A stretch of 46,473 nucleotides of DNA from Candidatus Woesearchaeota archaeon (GCA_016211195.1 JACQSS010000006.1:1-46473); one strand, 5' to 3'. Shown: positions 19,201 to 25,718, counted from the stretch's first letter. Notes: generated from the letters alone by a model not told the origin. Made by a program: numbers and translations.

Positions 19201-19385
19201 TTCATGCCAAGCGTCGCCTCATCACGCAAGGCAGTACTTGCCTTGGACTCTAACACCTTAACCTCTTGCGCAGTCTGGCGTCCTGTTGGCTCGGGGCCAG
19301 TCAGAAAGATAAGAAGTACTGCGAGTGCCACAGCAGACAGCACAATAACATCCCTCTTTTTCTGTCGTCTTGTTGCGTGAGTCAT
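10260..19385 (-). CDS. Giant membrane-anchored protein with MopE-like repeats and two GGDEF-like domains
   Basis: The ~3041-residue product begins with a positively charged tail and a transmembrane anchor (residues 13-29). A long, mainly helical region follows to about 770. Residues about 770-1150 are Cys/Asp-rich, with four C-E/G-N-x-x-D-D-[DN]-C-[DN]-G motifs near 948, 1035, 1056 and 1125 and repeated DCND segments, as in MopE-type metal-binding proteins. Coiled coil fills about 1150-1500. Hydrophobic stretches lie near 1580-1620, 1665-1680 and 1740-1770. Two GGDEF-like domains follow: the first keeps HIDIQAFKQIN and FGHEGGN (Asp2141) but has GDGEI at 2195-2199; the second has GGDEL at 2471-2475 and ITVGVA but lacks the FKxxN motif. 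Two CKGPC motifs lie near 2839 and 2890. The ATG at 19385 forms an ATGA overlap with a small ORF; an ATG at 19394 is the alternative. Confidence 0.8.
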   Translation of the reverse strand: MTHATRRQKKRDVIVLSAVALAVLLIFLTGPEPTGRQTAQEVKVLESKASTALRDEATLGMKYAIDEVDNALAWAGGCAKCGSAVAPSSEAKIKLLTAQNAFNYVQTYAEYGQKYAKAKTALEQAFSSIQQARSTLDWNVWETRMMSRPLQTAIGYTVRAYDYATFALATQEASKKTRLAASYFTAYRLFDAGITVELENAIKRAVLQKYPPDAGQQANEETLRRLRDLQGYRRALDATAPETTQLQYDGLIIPLGTIPKMRSLLTTAKEKGVVLAAEVEAFYYQLSFPARLAYVMWFNTESETVAALLAKEPLQIQDAVLAGASLQAVKHFSELEQNPDAISKNIPTVSTKQVNQLQTFVQYRLQSYFARYLLAQSINVQNVRYGKRFVYTFVKDASGKYQEQVAGWNANDVYRLTSLTAEALVAERAQPVELFSEARADQEEVLQGVTKLYSLLFKDSFLRFNEYYTLIGGSVAEVHDVSPLANAYVLKADKNVVPIFTFENEMKRYCTISVADWKMAWKIGGGITSRCIPAGWKCVQWGQHTDAQGKVTRYCAQEDPVPPFTETSTIYGDTLAEIKYRMAKARKAGWWFTKVIIQPTSRSYVDTQTYTSTDWGRLLIDRGMGIINKLPKQTLPAKAPHESTVPSLLYLPGMFKGLPETETKSLFVELAQEMGKRPDQESLSACAGSFHFVPRLVAGSTLFIPYPEEGTTPQSHPLKIGDLLPIYAGLFSHQESGYMQCLDYEVVKEREVPLWEGEPDGVMVKRPYCAEHSACACRDDDKDGVPSARCLGDVRCMISCMNQKKTVSPQPPAKGGEKGDGQTCTAHQECRGGYCVDGKCSATLPSNALLSPDCNDNNVNVKQCLAGEMCLVGHCVNIDEGKFQHFIGRKRLGFEMEEFCPGDRDKDGYATAACLANEKCRTSCPEQAAKKSDCDDSDLTVNPGAVDICGNKIDDDCDGFIDDEDKGFVTVGDVTQRVKGTCAQPVCLGDIDGDKFVTSACLSSATCIKQCPGIYAGPDCNDDDKAINPAMREMCGNKKDDNCDGKTDDSDSPEFCGNKIDDDCNGEVDEPGCIGCVWDQDGDSYATKDCADLKTCRQECPTITKAVGDCNDADANVHPDAKEKCENGMDDDCDGQTDEKDCEANAEQLLKEFEQLAAQYLSACGNLAPLKTAFDNAKAALTDDTHTKIDLMYASAKYNDAVYALKQTKGRMDAIFASLPPEFKAKAVPTGDFTACAKYGAVDIGDYYSGRKKEDDLREELAKLTPEQLVKRLQEMQGRVDTLNELLWFKGRGKDPALEAQLQKEKDMLDRVFASQALLKDKPQLKDTIGQPIGETLTGMKSSLKETEMLLSRTEKRKEELEALKKQRDLSAGEKDELEEMVRLGQELKGKKDILIVEMNGYIKDVADTKITDPAAQTAFKDMLSRDGVRAERLLADMAQEALYGYADSALGKGKTIYMGPDWLTSVRAVLSPEMQERFAFTDRMVQEAREREHIYNLATELAITYGVTTDQIRQGVSKDQIASICQKLGKTAEQCSTALQIFAEARFAFDPTTFSDKSKAFDLEGLQKGFVEQTLNTETLVATLVAGAVAHKIAEAAAGATAYYAGGLLETVAKVPFLTPLSNPAIRNGILATMDYGVRMGVEGAVFEHVMATAEGRESKPEDYVHSVLFMMGAGGMPFWKPAAHKEFAKLAEKYSLRPVTEGARQEALELMRSAKSLVQGGLFADVVTGHQSIKDITVEDIATRVAQGVATAGIFHLANNVVATANSYMYKKTLDIKDLPEAPELVQWRSKVEKLRRGGIAPNDPAYIELSRELGGIMETTFKKGKFDAETQAKAAAFFDAQKAALELSIRKNALDAAEKKYKESATKETESALKTAAQDLTKTMRDFVDASHKNNELTVGKDPAVKDLLTAERDIKLAEVRELDIITGAGGKSAIEQARAETLRLKNKASELDAMDRQLKAREQVQTQEIKDSLATAEAMLKVNPKDVFAQEMKARLEQELRDLPGQLANAKEKLEKLKRLNEVETRLAERTAGEEARPGEKSVEELGKDANARTSDLLDFELGRGEITKEQYDQANKKLGGEVKVEVPEIKASLEVQRALQDQSFKSFTSINNIDARNEYLANTIRAGDKVSVAHIDIQAFKQINSKFGHEGGNAYLEATARNLERLVLQELGGRGSVQVRDGIRVIEIKGDGEITVNHDAGKTYSMTGKNLELGMLEKVVRKATERAFREQVINDPLVSSYKLRPEEFNTYIGLAEGVSDGTIKSLNDINQNALSAGKVAQFREIGGITDPAKATAEQANTAKANAKSAVVKHDAMVEDYITRSRGVESLKEDYEFFRQDIVDRGVQRAVAEYNKHVGELQKLTPGTPEFAAKAVELEKVRDAVVEKLATQNIEGKDFLAGINTANLFIQDRIMKGEKVQVANIDLNFFGTTGRQRGNKVADALLRSLLDIIERNLGDNGKLVRTGGDELAIIFREGANPKDMMLTIMKEYAQHVEAKGLTIIGDVEVAVKGRNVILAGKEVPISRNAKGEEVVRVGGKEFRIRREEGKVIIEMPTHPSITVGVARATADFINLIKSEGLKSHFSLNKVSDELATSTKQRAKEQMVLDGGKVTPDNLISVTDIALAPDGLKELRDRGKHVKGTLDDAVVKAVEGHRVEVPVTMTDPIKTHLPKIDMNVLPKVTGLVEKLSAASPEQKATARDALMSELKRHEEYNQVWRDLDLQSSDVKTKYPELARFLEAKDIRTLDDIVLPELGASMLERAKQGKLTRRELEGRLFEMLESLSKADMDATFGKEYSADQPKERYYLARVDAAGNIIRKPGEFGLYEQDGIICKGPCTPENLKTNQYGIASYKLRGSDQRSFLKGLVDLVKGAQAVPDTKIVLCKGPCIEGGKVKRESVVSEQAAKDFALDKLALMSLEGKYGIEDALFHQVEKQRINIAEDVKKIVSGEKTDFTSITKDAKRAELERLADQLLDMLQKQADKLPERKADIDAKLEDVKKALDPVREKAVKIVDTPEVKGRFAEAAQKPLEAAQC

Positions 19386-19531
19386 TGGAGACATGCATGC
19401 TCTGTGCAGCAGGTTTTGAGTAAATCGGTAACTGGGCAGGGGTTATGAGCGATGTTCAGAATACGGAGCCATTGAGCTGGAGCGATTCGCCCTGCACACC
19501 GGGCCAGCTGTATGACCTCCTCCTTTTGCAT
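19382..19531 (-). CDS. Small ORF (49 aa) leading the giant-protein operon
   Basis: A 50-codon frame starts at an ATG at 19531 and stops at a TGA that overlaps the giant gene's ATG (ATGA). The predicted peptide (starts MQKEEVIQLARCAGRIAPAQ) is amphipathic and has five cysteines, three of them in the last 12 residues (CCTEHAC). It has no signal peptide or membrane segment. A TATA-like sequence lies about 28 nt upstream. I recognise no family. The overlap suggests translational coupling, but the frame is short and could be chance or a regulatory leader ORF. Confidence 0.45.
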   Translation of the reverse strand: MQKEEVIQLARCAGRIAPAQWLRILNIAHNPCPVTDLLKTCCTEHACLQ

Positions 19532-19554
19532 AGTATTCACTGACTAGCTGATTG

Positions 19555-19582
19555 CTTTATTAAGGGGAAGCAATATATAAGG
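19555..19582. promoter_or_regulatory. Divergent promoter region between the giant-protein operon and the FAD oxidoreductase
   Basis: Two AT-rich boxes lie here. CTTTATTAAG at 19555-19564 reads CTTAATAAAG on the minus strand, about 28 nt before the small ORF. CAATATATAA at 19571-19580 lies about 48 nt before the plus-strand ATG at 19625. Both genes could be driven from this 30-nt stretch. Confidence 0.5.
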
Positions 19583-19624
19583 CTTGCCAAAAGACATAAA
19601 AAAGATACCACGTTTCTCTCCTCC

Positions 19625-21277
19625 ATGAAGAAGCACAGCACCGGCGCATTGACAAAGGAACAACACAAAAAGCAGGACACTATGTATGCGCAAGGGCATG
19701 CATATGATTATGTTATTATCGGCACAGGCATGTCTGCACTGACTGTCGGCTCATTGCTTGCACACAGCGGCAAGAAGGTCTGCATGCTTGAAGCGCACGA
19801 CGTCCCAGGCGGCATGGCACATTCTTTCAAAATGGGAGATTATACATTCTGTGCGCAGGTCCATTACATCTGGGGTTGTGCGCCTGGTGGCAGGATCCAT
19901 GAATTTCTCCGACGCATTGGTTTGGAAAAGGACATCACCTTCGAATTATTGGGTCCTGCCGGATACGATCGCATGGTCATGCCCGACGGAAAAAAGGTGA
20001 TGATTCCGTATGGTTTTGACAAGCTGGCTGACAACATTGACGCTGCCTATCCCGGACAAAGAGAGAAGGTACTGCATTTCACCAGCATCCTTGACCGTAT
20101 ACGCACGGAGTTACGAAACCTACCGGAACGTAACATCAGATGGTGGGAGAAGTTCACAAAAGGATGGCAGTTCCGCACGCTCCTGAAATACAAGAACAGG
20201 ACATTGCAAGATGTCTTTGATGAGTGCCACTTGAGCAGGGAGGCGCAAGCAGTCCTGATTGCAAATGCAGGTGACATGATGGCCCCCCCAAAAGACCTCT
20301 CCATCTTCTGCTATGCTGGGCTCTTTGGCGGCTACAATACAGGGGCTTATTATCCAACAAAACACTTCTCCCATTTCACAGAAAGGCTTGCAGAATTCAT
20401 CACCAGTCATGATGGATGCCATATTTATTACGAAACCTCGGTCACGAATATCGACACGCTGGAGGGCCGCGTGGTCGGAGTGAAAACGGCTGACGGCAAA
20501 CGGTTCACTGCAGACAAGTACATCTGCAACATGGATCCCCAGAAAGCATCCTACCTGATTGGCCGAGAGAAATTTCCTGATTCGTTTTTGCCGGCCCTGA
20601 GTTATAAATATTCACCCTCAGGAGTCATGGTTTATCTCGGACTGAGTGGCATTGACCTGAAGAAATATGGCTTTGGCAGTTTCAACACATGGCATCTTGA
20701 ACAGTGGGATATGAACCAGATGTGGCTGGAACAGGGTCAGCACCAGTTTGATCACCCGTGGATCTTCATTTCAACACCGACGCTTCATACGTCGAGCGGT
20801 GGAACAGCGCCACGTAGCGGTCACATCATGGAAATTGCCACATACACGGAGTATGAACCGTTCAAGAAACTGCAGGAAAAAAGCTATCAGGATTATGTCC
20901 ATGAGAAAAGCAGGATCGGCAACCTCCTCATTGACTATGTGGAGAAGAAATATGTACCAGACCTGCGTAAGCATATCAAGGTCAAAGTCATTGGCACGCC
21001 GGTCACGCATGAGGACTATTGCAATGCACCGATGGGCAATGCGTATGGATCGTATCTCGACCCGGCCCACATCGGACTGTCACGCTTGAAGGCCAAGACA
21101 CCATTCCCAAATCTGTGGTGGTGCAATGCATCCAGTGGCTACGGTGGTGTGCACGGGACGGTGAGCACCGGCATGCAACTGTACATGGATTTGACTGGTG
21201 ATGCGTTCTACGATTTCAGCAAAGCACCCACGGATGAAGAGCTTATTGCACAGCTTCCGAAGAAGTGGAGAGCGTGA
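19625..21277 (+). CDS. FAD-dependent oxidoreductase, phytoene desaturase/carotenoid isomerase-like
   Basis: The 550-residue protein has an N-terminal FAD-binding Rossmann motif (IIGTGMSALTVGSLLAHSG, then LEAHDVPGGMAHSF) and a C-terminal FAD motif (GGVHGTVSTGMQLY), the pattern of the CrtI/CrtISO/retinol saturase group. These enzymes desaturate or isomerise polyisoprenoid chains; the true substrate here is unknown, and a role on isoprenoid lipids is only a guess. The ATG at 19625 is used; a second ATG at 19682 lies closer to the conserved core. A 96-residue unknown gene follows after 13 nt, and a second FAD oxidoreductase faces it from the other strand. Confidence 0.85.
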   Translation: MKKHSTGALTKEQHKKQDTMYAQGHAYDYVIIGTGMSALTVGSLLAHSGKKVCMLEAHDVPGGMAHSFKMGDYTFCAQVHYIWGCAPGGRIHEFLRRIGLEKDITFELLGPAGYDRMVMPDGKKVMIPYGFDKLADNIDAAYPGQREKVLHFTSILDRIRTELRNLPERNIRWWEKFTKGWQFRTLLKYKNRTLQDVFDECHLSREAQAVLIANAGDMMAPPKDLSIFCYAGLFGGYNTGAYYPTKHFSHFTERLAEFITSHDGCHIYYETSVTNIDTLEGRVVGVKTADGKRFTADKYICNMDPQKASYLIGREKFPDSFLPALSYKYSPSGVMVYLGLSGIDLKKYGFGSFNTWHLEQWDMNQMWLEQGQHQFDHPWIFISTPTLHTSSGGTAPRSGHIMEIATYTEYEPFKKLQEKSYQDYVHEKSRIGNLLIDYVEKKYVPDLRKHIKVKVIGTPVTHEDYCNAPMGNAYGSYLDPAHIGLSRLKAKTPFPNLWWCNASSGYGGVHGTVSTGMQLYMDLTGDAFYDFSKAPTDEELIAQLPKKWRA

Positions 21278-21290
21278 CATCATCTTACCA

Positions 21291-21581
21291 ATGACTATTG
21301 AAGACAAAGTCAATGCCTTCCTGGCGCAATCAGTACCACCTGCAGGAACCACAGCATTTGGCCAATGGTCAGAACAGTGCAAGGCACTAGGGCAGGAAGC
21401 ATTGCCTTATTTTGTTAAAGAGTTGGAAGAGGATAGTAAGAACACATACGCCGCATTGCTTGGGATGAGGATTCTCGGAGGAGAAGCGTGGTATCGCGAC
21501 GACGAGACTGTGCCATTCTATGAAATTAGATACCCGGGGGAAACAAAATGGAGACGGATTACCCCAAAGGGGCCTGCGTAA
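21291..21581 (+). CDS. Hypothetical small protein
   Basis: A 96-residue soluble protein of unknown function, probably helical, with a basic C-terminus (KWRRITPKGPA). The ATG at 21291 lies 13 nt after the oxidoreductase stop, so the two are probably co-transcribed. An upstream in-frame extension would overlap the oxidoreductase by 80 nt and was not used. It converges with the gene on the minus strand, 20 nt between stops. Confidence 0.6.
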   Translation: MTIEDKVNAFLAQSVPPAGTTAFGQWSEQCKALGQEALPYFVKELEEDSKNTYAALLGMRILGGEAWYRDDETVPFYEIRYPGETKWRRITPKGPA

Positions 21582-21601
21582 AGGGTTGCCTATAAACGAC
21601 A

Positions 21602-22915
21602 TCACTTCAATCTGTCTTTAATTAAGGTCGCAACCTTCTTCCCACAGAGGATGCTGCCTTCCACCCAAGGCGTGTTAAGATAATCACCACAGAAGAACAC
21701 ATTGTTGTCCCCTTGCCCGTCCCCCCAGAATTTCTTCACGAGACTGACATATCGGTAATCAAATTTGGGCATTGCCTGTGGCCAGCGCTGCAGATCATTA
21801 TTTTTTAGTAGTGACACATCCCCTTGCAATAGCGGGCAGACCCTCATGAATTCGTTCTTCACTAAGGCAAATATTTCATCGTCACTTTTGTCCATGATGC
21901 TGCGGGCGTAATCCTCATGGAGACCTATATTGACCAGCGTCTTTCCGTTATGTGTCTGCCCTTTCGTGCTTTCTTGCGTATATTCGGAAATCGCTTTGCT
22001 CTGGACATACGGCACCGTCACCGCCGCAATGTCCTTGAGTGTCCCCACGGGCACCTTAAAGGAGACATTAATCGTGGACGCGTATTTCACCGCATCGAGC
22101 AGCTTCCTTTGCGTCGGAGAAGGGTTCTGGTACATCTCCTTGGTGAAGTTCGCCGTGCTCGCGATGACGATGGCATCAATGGTCTCTTTGCCCCGTGCAG
22201 AAACAAGTGTCACATTCTTCCCACCAGTGACAGCAGTAACGGGTGTTTTCTTATAGACTGTAAGTTTCTTTGCCAGCGCCTCAGGCAGCGCGCTCATTTC
22301 ACCAATGGTATGACAGAGTTCAAAACCTTCTGCCTTATTGGCCATGAGCTCGAGGAGCGACAGCATAGCCGTAAGACTAATCTCTTTCGCTCCATGGAAT
22401 TGGTACGTGGATGTGAATCCATCAATCAGGTAATCGGCAACATCCTTCCCGGCAAGCCGCGCGGCGAAGTCGTATGCAGTCATGGAATCAAATTCTGTTG
22501 GCGCTGTGGAGAGGTCAAAGAAGTTTAGTCCCTTTGCCTGATGCTTCGCGTAGAGGAAGAGGAAGATCATCCGGCAGCGGGCAAAGAATGGCACCGAAGT
22601 GTAGTTGAGCGCCGACCAGAGACCGTTTAGTTCCAGATTATCATACCCCCCATCCTTAAAGGTATAATGCCGGCCATAGCCCATCGGCTGCCATGCAATA
22701 CCCAGCTCTTTGCAGTACTCATACGTGTTCCGGTAATGCCGCACAAAGAAATTGGCACCGATGTCAAACGCAAGGCCATCCTTGATCCGTGTTGCCATGC
22801 GGCCACCGACATAATTATTTTTCTCAAACACTTCGACTGCGTAGCCTGCCTTCTGCAGCTCATATGCGCATGATAAACCGGCAATGCCAGCCCCAACGAC
22901 TACGATGCGCGTCAT
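21602..22915 (-). CDS. FAD-dependent amine oxidase/protoporphyrinogen oxidase-like protein
   Basis: The 437-residue product starts with an FAD-binding dinucleotide motif (VVVGAGIAGLSCAYELQKAG), followed by the second-strand acidic residue and GGR motif (VFEKNNYVGGRMAT) typical of HemY/PPOX, amine oxidase and phytoene desaturase relatives. The C-terminus carries the second FAD contact (VFFCGDYLNTPWVEGSILCGKKVA). Similar proteins oxidise porphyrinogens, polyamines or polyprenoids; no haem pathway genes are nearby to support PPOX. A TATA-like CTTAAAAGTAAC lies 25-35 nt upstream. Confidence 0.82.
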   Translation of the reverse strand: MTRIVVVGAGIAGLSCAYELQKAGYAVEVFEKNNYVGGRMATRIKDGLAFDIGANFFVRHYRNTYEYCKELGIAWQPMGYGRHYTFKDGGYDNLELNGLWSALNYTSVPFFARCRMIFLFLYAKHQAKGLNFFDLSTAPTEFDSMTAYDFAARLAGKDVADYLIDGFTSTYQFHGAKEISLTAMLSLLELMANKAEGFELCHTIGEMSALPEALAKKLTVYKKTPVTAVTGGKNVTLVSARGKETIDAIVIASTANFTKEMYQNPSPTQRKLLDAVKYASTINVSFKVPVGTLKDIAAVTVPYVQSKAISEYTQESTKGQTHNGKTLVNIGLHEDYARSIMDKSDDEIFALVKNEFMRVCPLLQGDVSLLKNNDLQRWPQAMPKFDYRYVSLVKKFWGDGQGDNNVFFCGDYLNTPWVEGSILCGKKVATLIKDRLK

Positions 22916-22958
22916 ACCTCCCGAAAAAAAGGTGTTACTTTTAAGATTTACGCTCTGG

Positions 22959-24872
22959 CTACGTCCTCACGATATCACTAATCATCGTCACATCCACTTC
23001 ATCGAGGATAATGAACTCAGTCACTCCTTCTTCTCCCGTGACCCACCCACCATAATCATTCTTGTCATTGAGCATGCCCCTGCCGAGCCCGCCCCAGTCT
23101 GTCATCGTACTTGCACCAAGACCGGTACTGAAATCAACGTCAATGAGATTCTCGTCATGCGCGACAATCGCACCGCCGATATCGGCAATACGGCCTTTGA
23201 TCCATTGCCCGTTGGTCAATCTGGCTGCTGCAAAGTGGCCTTTGTATTTATCAAAAACAGCCCTCGGCACAGCAAAGTCAGCTTTCTCCAAGGTCCCTCT
23301 CACACCAGGACCACGCCAGCCCCTCTTACTCGCCTCGTACTTGAGGATATTGTTCCTGTCTGATGGGTCAATGATTTCACTGGTAACGTATTTCCCTTTC
23401 TTCCCTTGTTTTGTAAAGAAATGCCGCAGCTTTCCGTCCTTGCCATAGCCAATGCCTGCCCCTTCAGTATAGACACATCTCTCAAAGCTGGAGTAACTGC
23501 CATAATCCCCTTCAAGACAGGTATAATATCGTGTCATGGCCGCCTTATAGGTAGCAACAACATTCTCCGGTTTCTTGGCAAGCACCTGTATCGGTGTTCC
23601 GCCTTCTTCCAGTCGTGCTTTCAATTCCTGTACTTTCCTTGGCAATGGCCGTTCATAAGGAGGTGAGAGCAGCACATCTTCCTGCTCACTTCTACTGTCA
23701 TGAATCCTCACTGCCGGTTTTTTGGACACTGGGTCTCTGCGGAGACCAAAACTGCCTTTGTCATCATCGTAAGTTACTTCCCCAGCGCGATAGAGCTCTG
23801 CTTTTCCCTCCTTTAGGGCATTAAGGAGTTTCACGTTCTGGTCTGCATTATTATAGGACTTATATTTCTCCCCGGGAAACAACTTTTCATAGAACGCCTT
23901 TCTGGCATCTTTGTTCTTCTGCCCACTGCCATAGCCGGCATCCGCAAAAAGGTCTGCAATCGAATTATACTTTGCAGCGTCCGCAGCAGTGAATGGCTTT
24001 GCGCTCTCCTTGCCTTGATAACTATATGTCAGTTGGGTATTTCCCTTTGTGGCAAACAAGCTTGGTACGACCTGAAGCTTTCCATTATCAGCCTTGTAAT
24101 ACCCATTGAGATTGAAGGCACCGTCATTCATTTGGGAGACCATGAACTGGTCACCTTTTTTTGTCATCTTGTTGCCGCCGGCTTTTGCATAGAGCCCTTC
24201 ATCAGCAAAGTAGGTGAATGTCCCCTTTGACACCGAGAGCGCATCCTTGTCAATAAGCATCTTTGCCGGATTTTTCTCATCCGCCGACAATGCAATGCTC
24301 TGCAGTTTACCTTCCTTAATGGTAAATGCAGCACCCTTTGCTGTATCAAAAGCATATTCATGATTGTCAAGGAAAACCTTTCCTTTGCCAGTACCCAGTA
24401 TGCCTTCTTTTGTCTTTTCCACTGCACCTTTGCCTTGTTCAAACTGCATCTCAACACCATCTGCGATAATGGTATTCTTCTTTGAGTCTGCCTTAACATC
24501 ATCGAATCCCTTGAGCACAAGCTCTTCTTCCTTGCCTTCTTTCGTCTTGCGTGTGAAGGAGAAACCGCCTTCTGGTTTCAGGACCACTTTAGTGATGTCA
24601 CTACCCAACGTGGAAATATCAAGGCGGCCGCCTTTGGGATTAACGAGCACAGTCTTGCCATCCAGCTTGCTTTCCGGCAGCAGCTCAAATGCAGTATCAA
24701 CTTTCAGCTGTTTCTTGACATACGCATCAAAATCCGCCTTGTTCTTGTGCGCATCTTCCTGCGCTTTCTTCAGGGATGCATCCAAATCAGCTGGAGCTTC
24801 CAAAGCTACTTCCGCTGCAAGAACTATGCTGATGAGGGTCAGGAACATTACAGCGAGAGAGATTTTCTTCAT
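22959..24872 (-). CDS. Large exported protein with a possible 3D/double-psi beta-barrel C-terminus
   Basis: The 637-residue protein has a Sec signal peptide (MKKISLAVMFLTLISIVLAA). A short charged helical part is followed, at about residues 65-300, by many short beta strands with Gly turns, which look like a beta-solenoid or repeated sheet. The last 90 residues (VPRAVFDKY, WIKGRIADIGGAI, LIDVDFSTGLGAS) resemble the 3D or RlpA-like barrel, with an Asp-GG-Ile...Ile-Asp pattern; such domains often act on cell-wall glycans. That similarity is weak and needs a profile search. Two cysteines near residues 475-490 may pair. Its ATG overlaps the upstream pilin-like gene by 4 nt (ATGA), so the two are coupled. 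Confidence 0.7.
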   Translation of the reverse strand: MKKISLAVMFLTLISIVLAAEVALEAPADLDASLKKAQEDAHKNKADFDAYVKKQLKVDTAFELLPESKLDGKTVLVNPKGGRLDISTLGSDITKVVLKPEGGFSFTRKTKEGKEEELVLKGFDDVKADSKKNTIIADGVEMQFEQGKGAVEKTKEGILGTGKGKVFLDNHEYAFDTAKGAAFTIKEGKLQSIALSADEKNPAKMLIDKDALSVSKGTFTYFADEGLYAKAGGNKMTKKGDQFMVSQMNDGAFNLNGYYKADNGKLQVVPSLFATKGNTQLTYSYQGKESAKPFTAADAAKYNSIADLFADAGYGSGQKNKDARKAFYEKLFPGEKYKSYNNADQNVKLLNALKEGKAELYRAGEVTYDDDKGSFGLRRDPVSKKPAVRIHDSRSEQEDVLLSPPYERPLPRKVQELKARLEEGGTPIQVLAKKPENVVATYKAAMTRYYTCLEGDYGSYSSFERCVYTEGAGIGYGKDGKLRHFFTKQGKKGKYVTSEIIDPSDRNNILKYEASKRGWRGPGVRGTLEKADFAVPRAVFDKYKGHFAAARLTNGQWIKGRIADIGGAIVAHDENLIDVDFSTGLGASTMTDWGGLGRGMLNDKNDYGGWVTGEEGVTEFIILDEVDVTMISDIVRT

Positions 24873-25585
24873 GAGCTCACCTTCACAGCAAAGCGGTACA
24901 GGTACGGTGTCTCGTCAAGCTGGACATCCTCTTCCTGTAATGTCACAAGCATAATATCATCCGTGAGCAGCTCTATATCGACAGTGCCCGGCAATGCAGA
25001 CAGACCGCTGATATCGAGGTGCTGTGGGTCAGCAGCGAGCAAAGCGACTGCCTCTTCGACGTTGCCGTACAATTCCTTAAACGCAAAGGGTATCGTGACG
25101 CTCATTTCATCGACAAGCGTCTCCTGTGCACCCACCTTGTAATATAATGGCACGCTGGCTTTGACGAAGACATCACCTTCTGTGAAGGTGACGCTGATTT
25201 GTGTTTTTCCTTTCGTGATGTCACCTGGGAGCTCGCTCAGCGTTCCGATGCATTCGTCAAACGGTTTTGTCGCGATGAAGGCCGCTTCCTGCTGCAGTGT
25301 TTCGAGCGAAGGATGAACATCTTTACCATCCTCGACAAAGGCCGCAACCGGGCCTGCTGCAGTCGTGACCACTTTTTCCGGCTGCGTGGAACCCTGCTGG
25401 CCAATGACAAGCAGCGCGTCACTAACACTACTCTTGAGGCACTCGTTCACGACAGGAATGATTTCATCCTTGACAAGAGATGGCGGTGTATAGATAGAAC
25501 GTGGCTGGAACACAAGAAGCAGGAACACGACAAGCAGGATGATAATGCCCCCGATGATAAACAGATTTATCTGCCCTTTTTGCAT
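24869..25585 (-). CDS. Type IV pilin-like protein with class III signal peptide
   Basis: The start is set at the ATG at 25585, giving MQKGQINLFIIGGIIILLVV, the KGQ-plus-hydrophobic-helix pattern of archaeal class III signal peptides cut by a prepilin peptidase. The rest (about 210 residues) is a soluble ectodomain with two cysteines (NECLKSS, DECIGTL). Proteins of this shape are common in DPANN genomes and may be pilin-like or simply membrane-anchored. A TATA box 25-30 nt upstream supports this start over a TTG at 25603. Its stop overlaps the next gene's ATG, suggesting the two products work together at the cell surface. Confidence 0.75.
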   Translation of the reverse strand: MQKGQINLFIIGGIIILLVVFLLLVFQPRSIYTPPSLVKDEIIPVVNECLKSSVSDALLVIGQQGSTQPEKVVTTAAGPVAAFVEDGKDVHPSLETLQQEAAFIATKPFDECIGTLSELPGDITKGKTQISVTFTEGDVFVKASVPLYYKVGAQETLVDEMSVTIPFAFKELYGNVEEAVALLAADPQHLDISGLSALPGTVDIELLTDDIMLVTLQEEDVQLDETPYLYRFAVKVSS

Positions 25586-25605
25586 GACAAATCCTAATGA
25601 CAAAT

Positions 25606-25615
25606 ATTATATAAA
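25606..25615 (-). promoter_or_regulatory. TATA box for the pilin-like operon
   Basis: TTTATATAAT on the minus strand lies 21-30 nt before the ATG at 25585, squeezed between the tRNA 3' end and the gene. This predicts a leaderless transcript. Confidence 0.6.
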
Positions 25616-25619
25616 GATA

Positions 25620-25694
25620 TGGGGTGGGAGGGATTTGAACCCCCGACACCACGGTCTTCAGCCGTGTGCTCTCCCGGGCTGTAGCTACCACCCC
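25620..25694 (-). tRNA. tRNA-Phe (GAA)
   Basis: The minus strand folds into a cloverleaf: acceptor GGGGTGG pairs with CCACCCC, a D-arm with a 3-bp stem, anticodon stem CACGG/CCGTG with loop CTGAAGA (anticodon GAA, phenylalanine), a 5-nt variable loop and a T-arm GGGGG-TTCAAAT-CCCTC with one G-T pair. The discriminator is A at 25620 and CCA is not encoded, as usual in archaea. No intron is seen. A TATA-like CTTAAAAACC lies about 30 nt upstream. Confidence 0.95.
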
Positions 25695-25718
25695 GTGCCG
25701 TGTGCAGAGTTGTCATCG

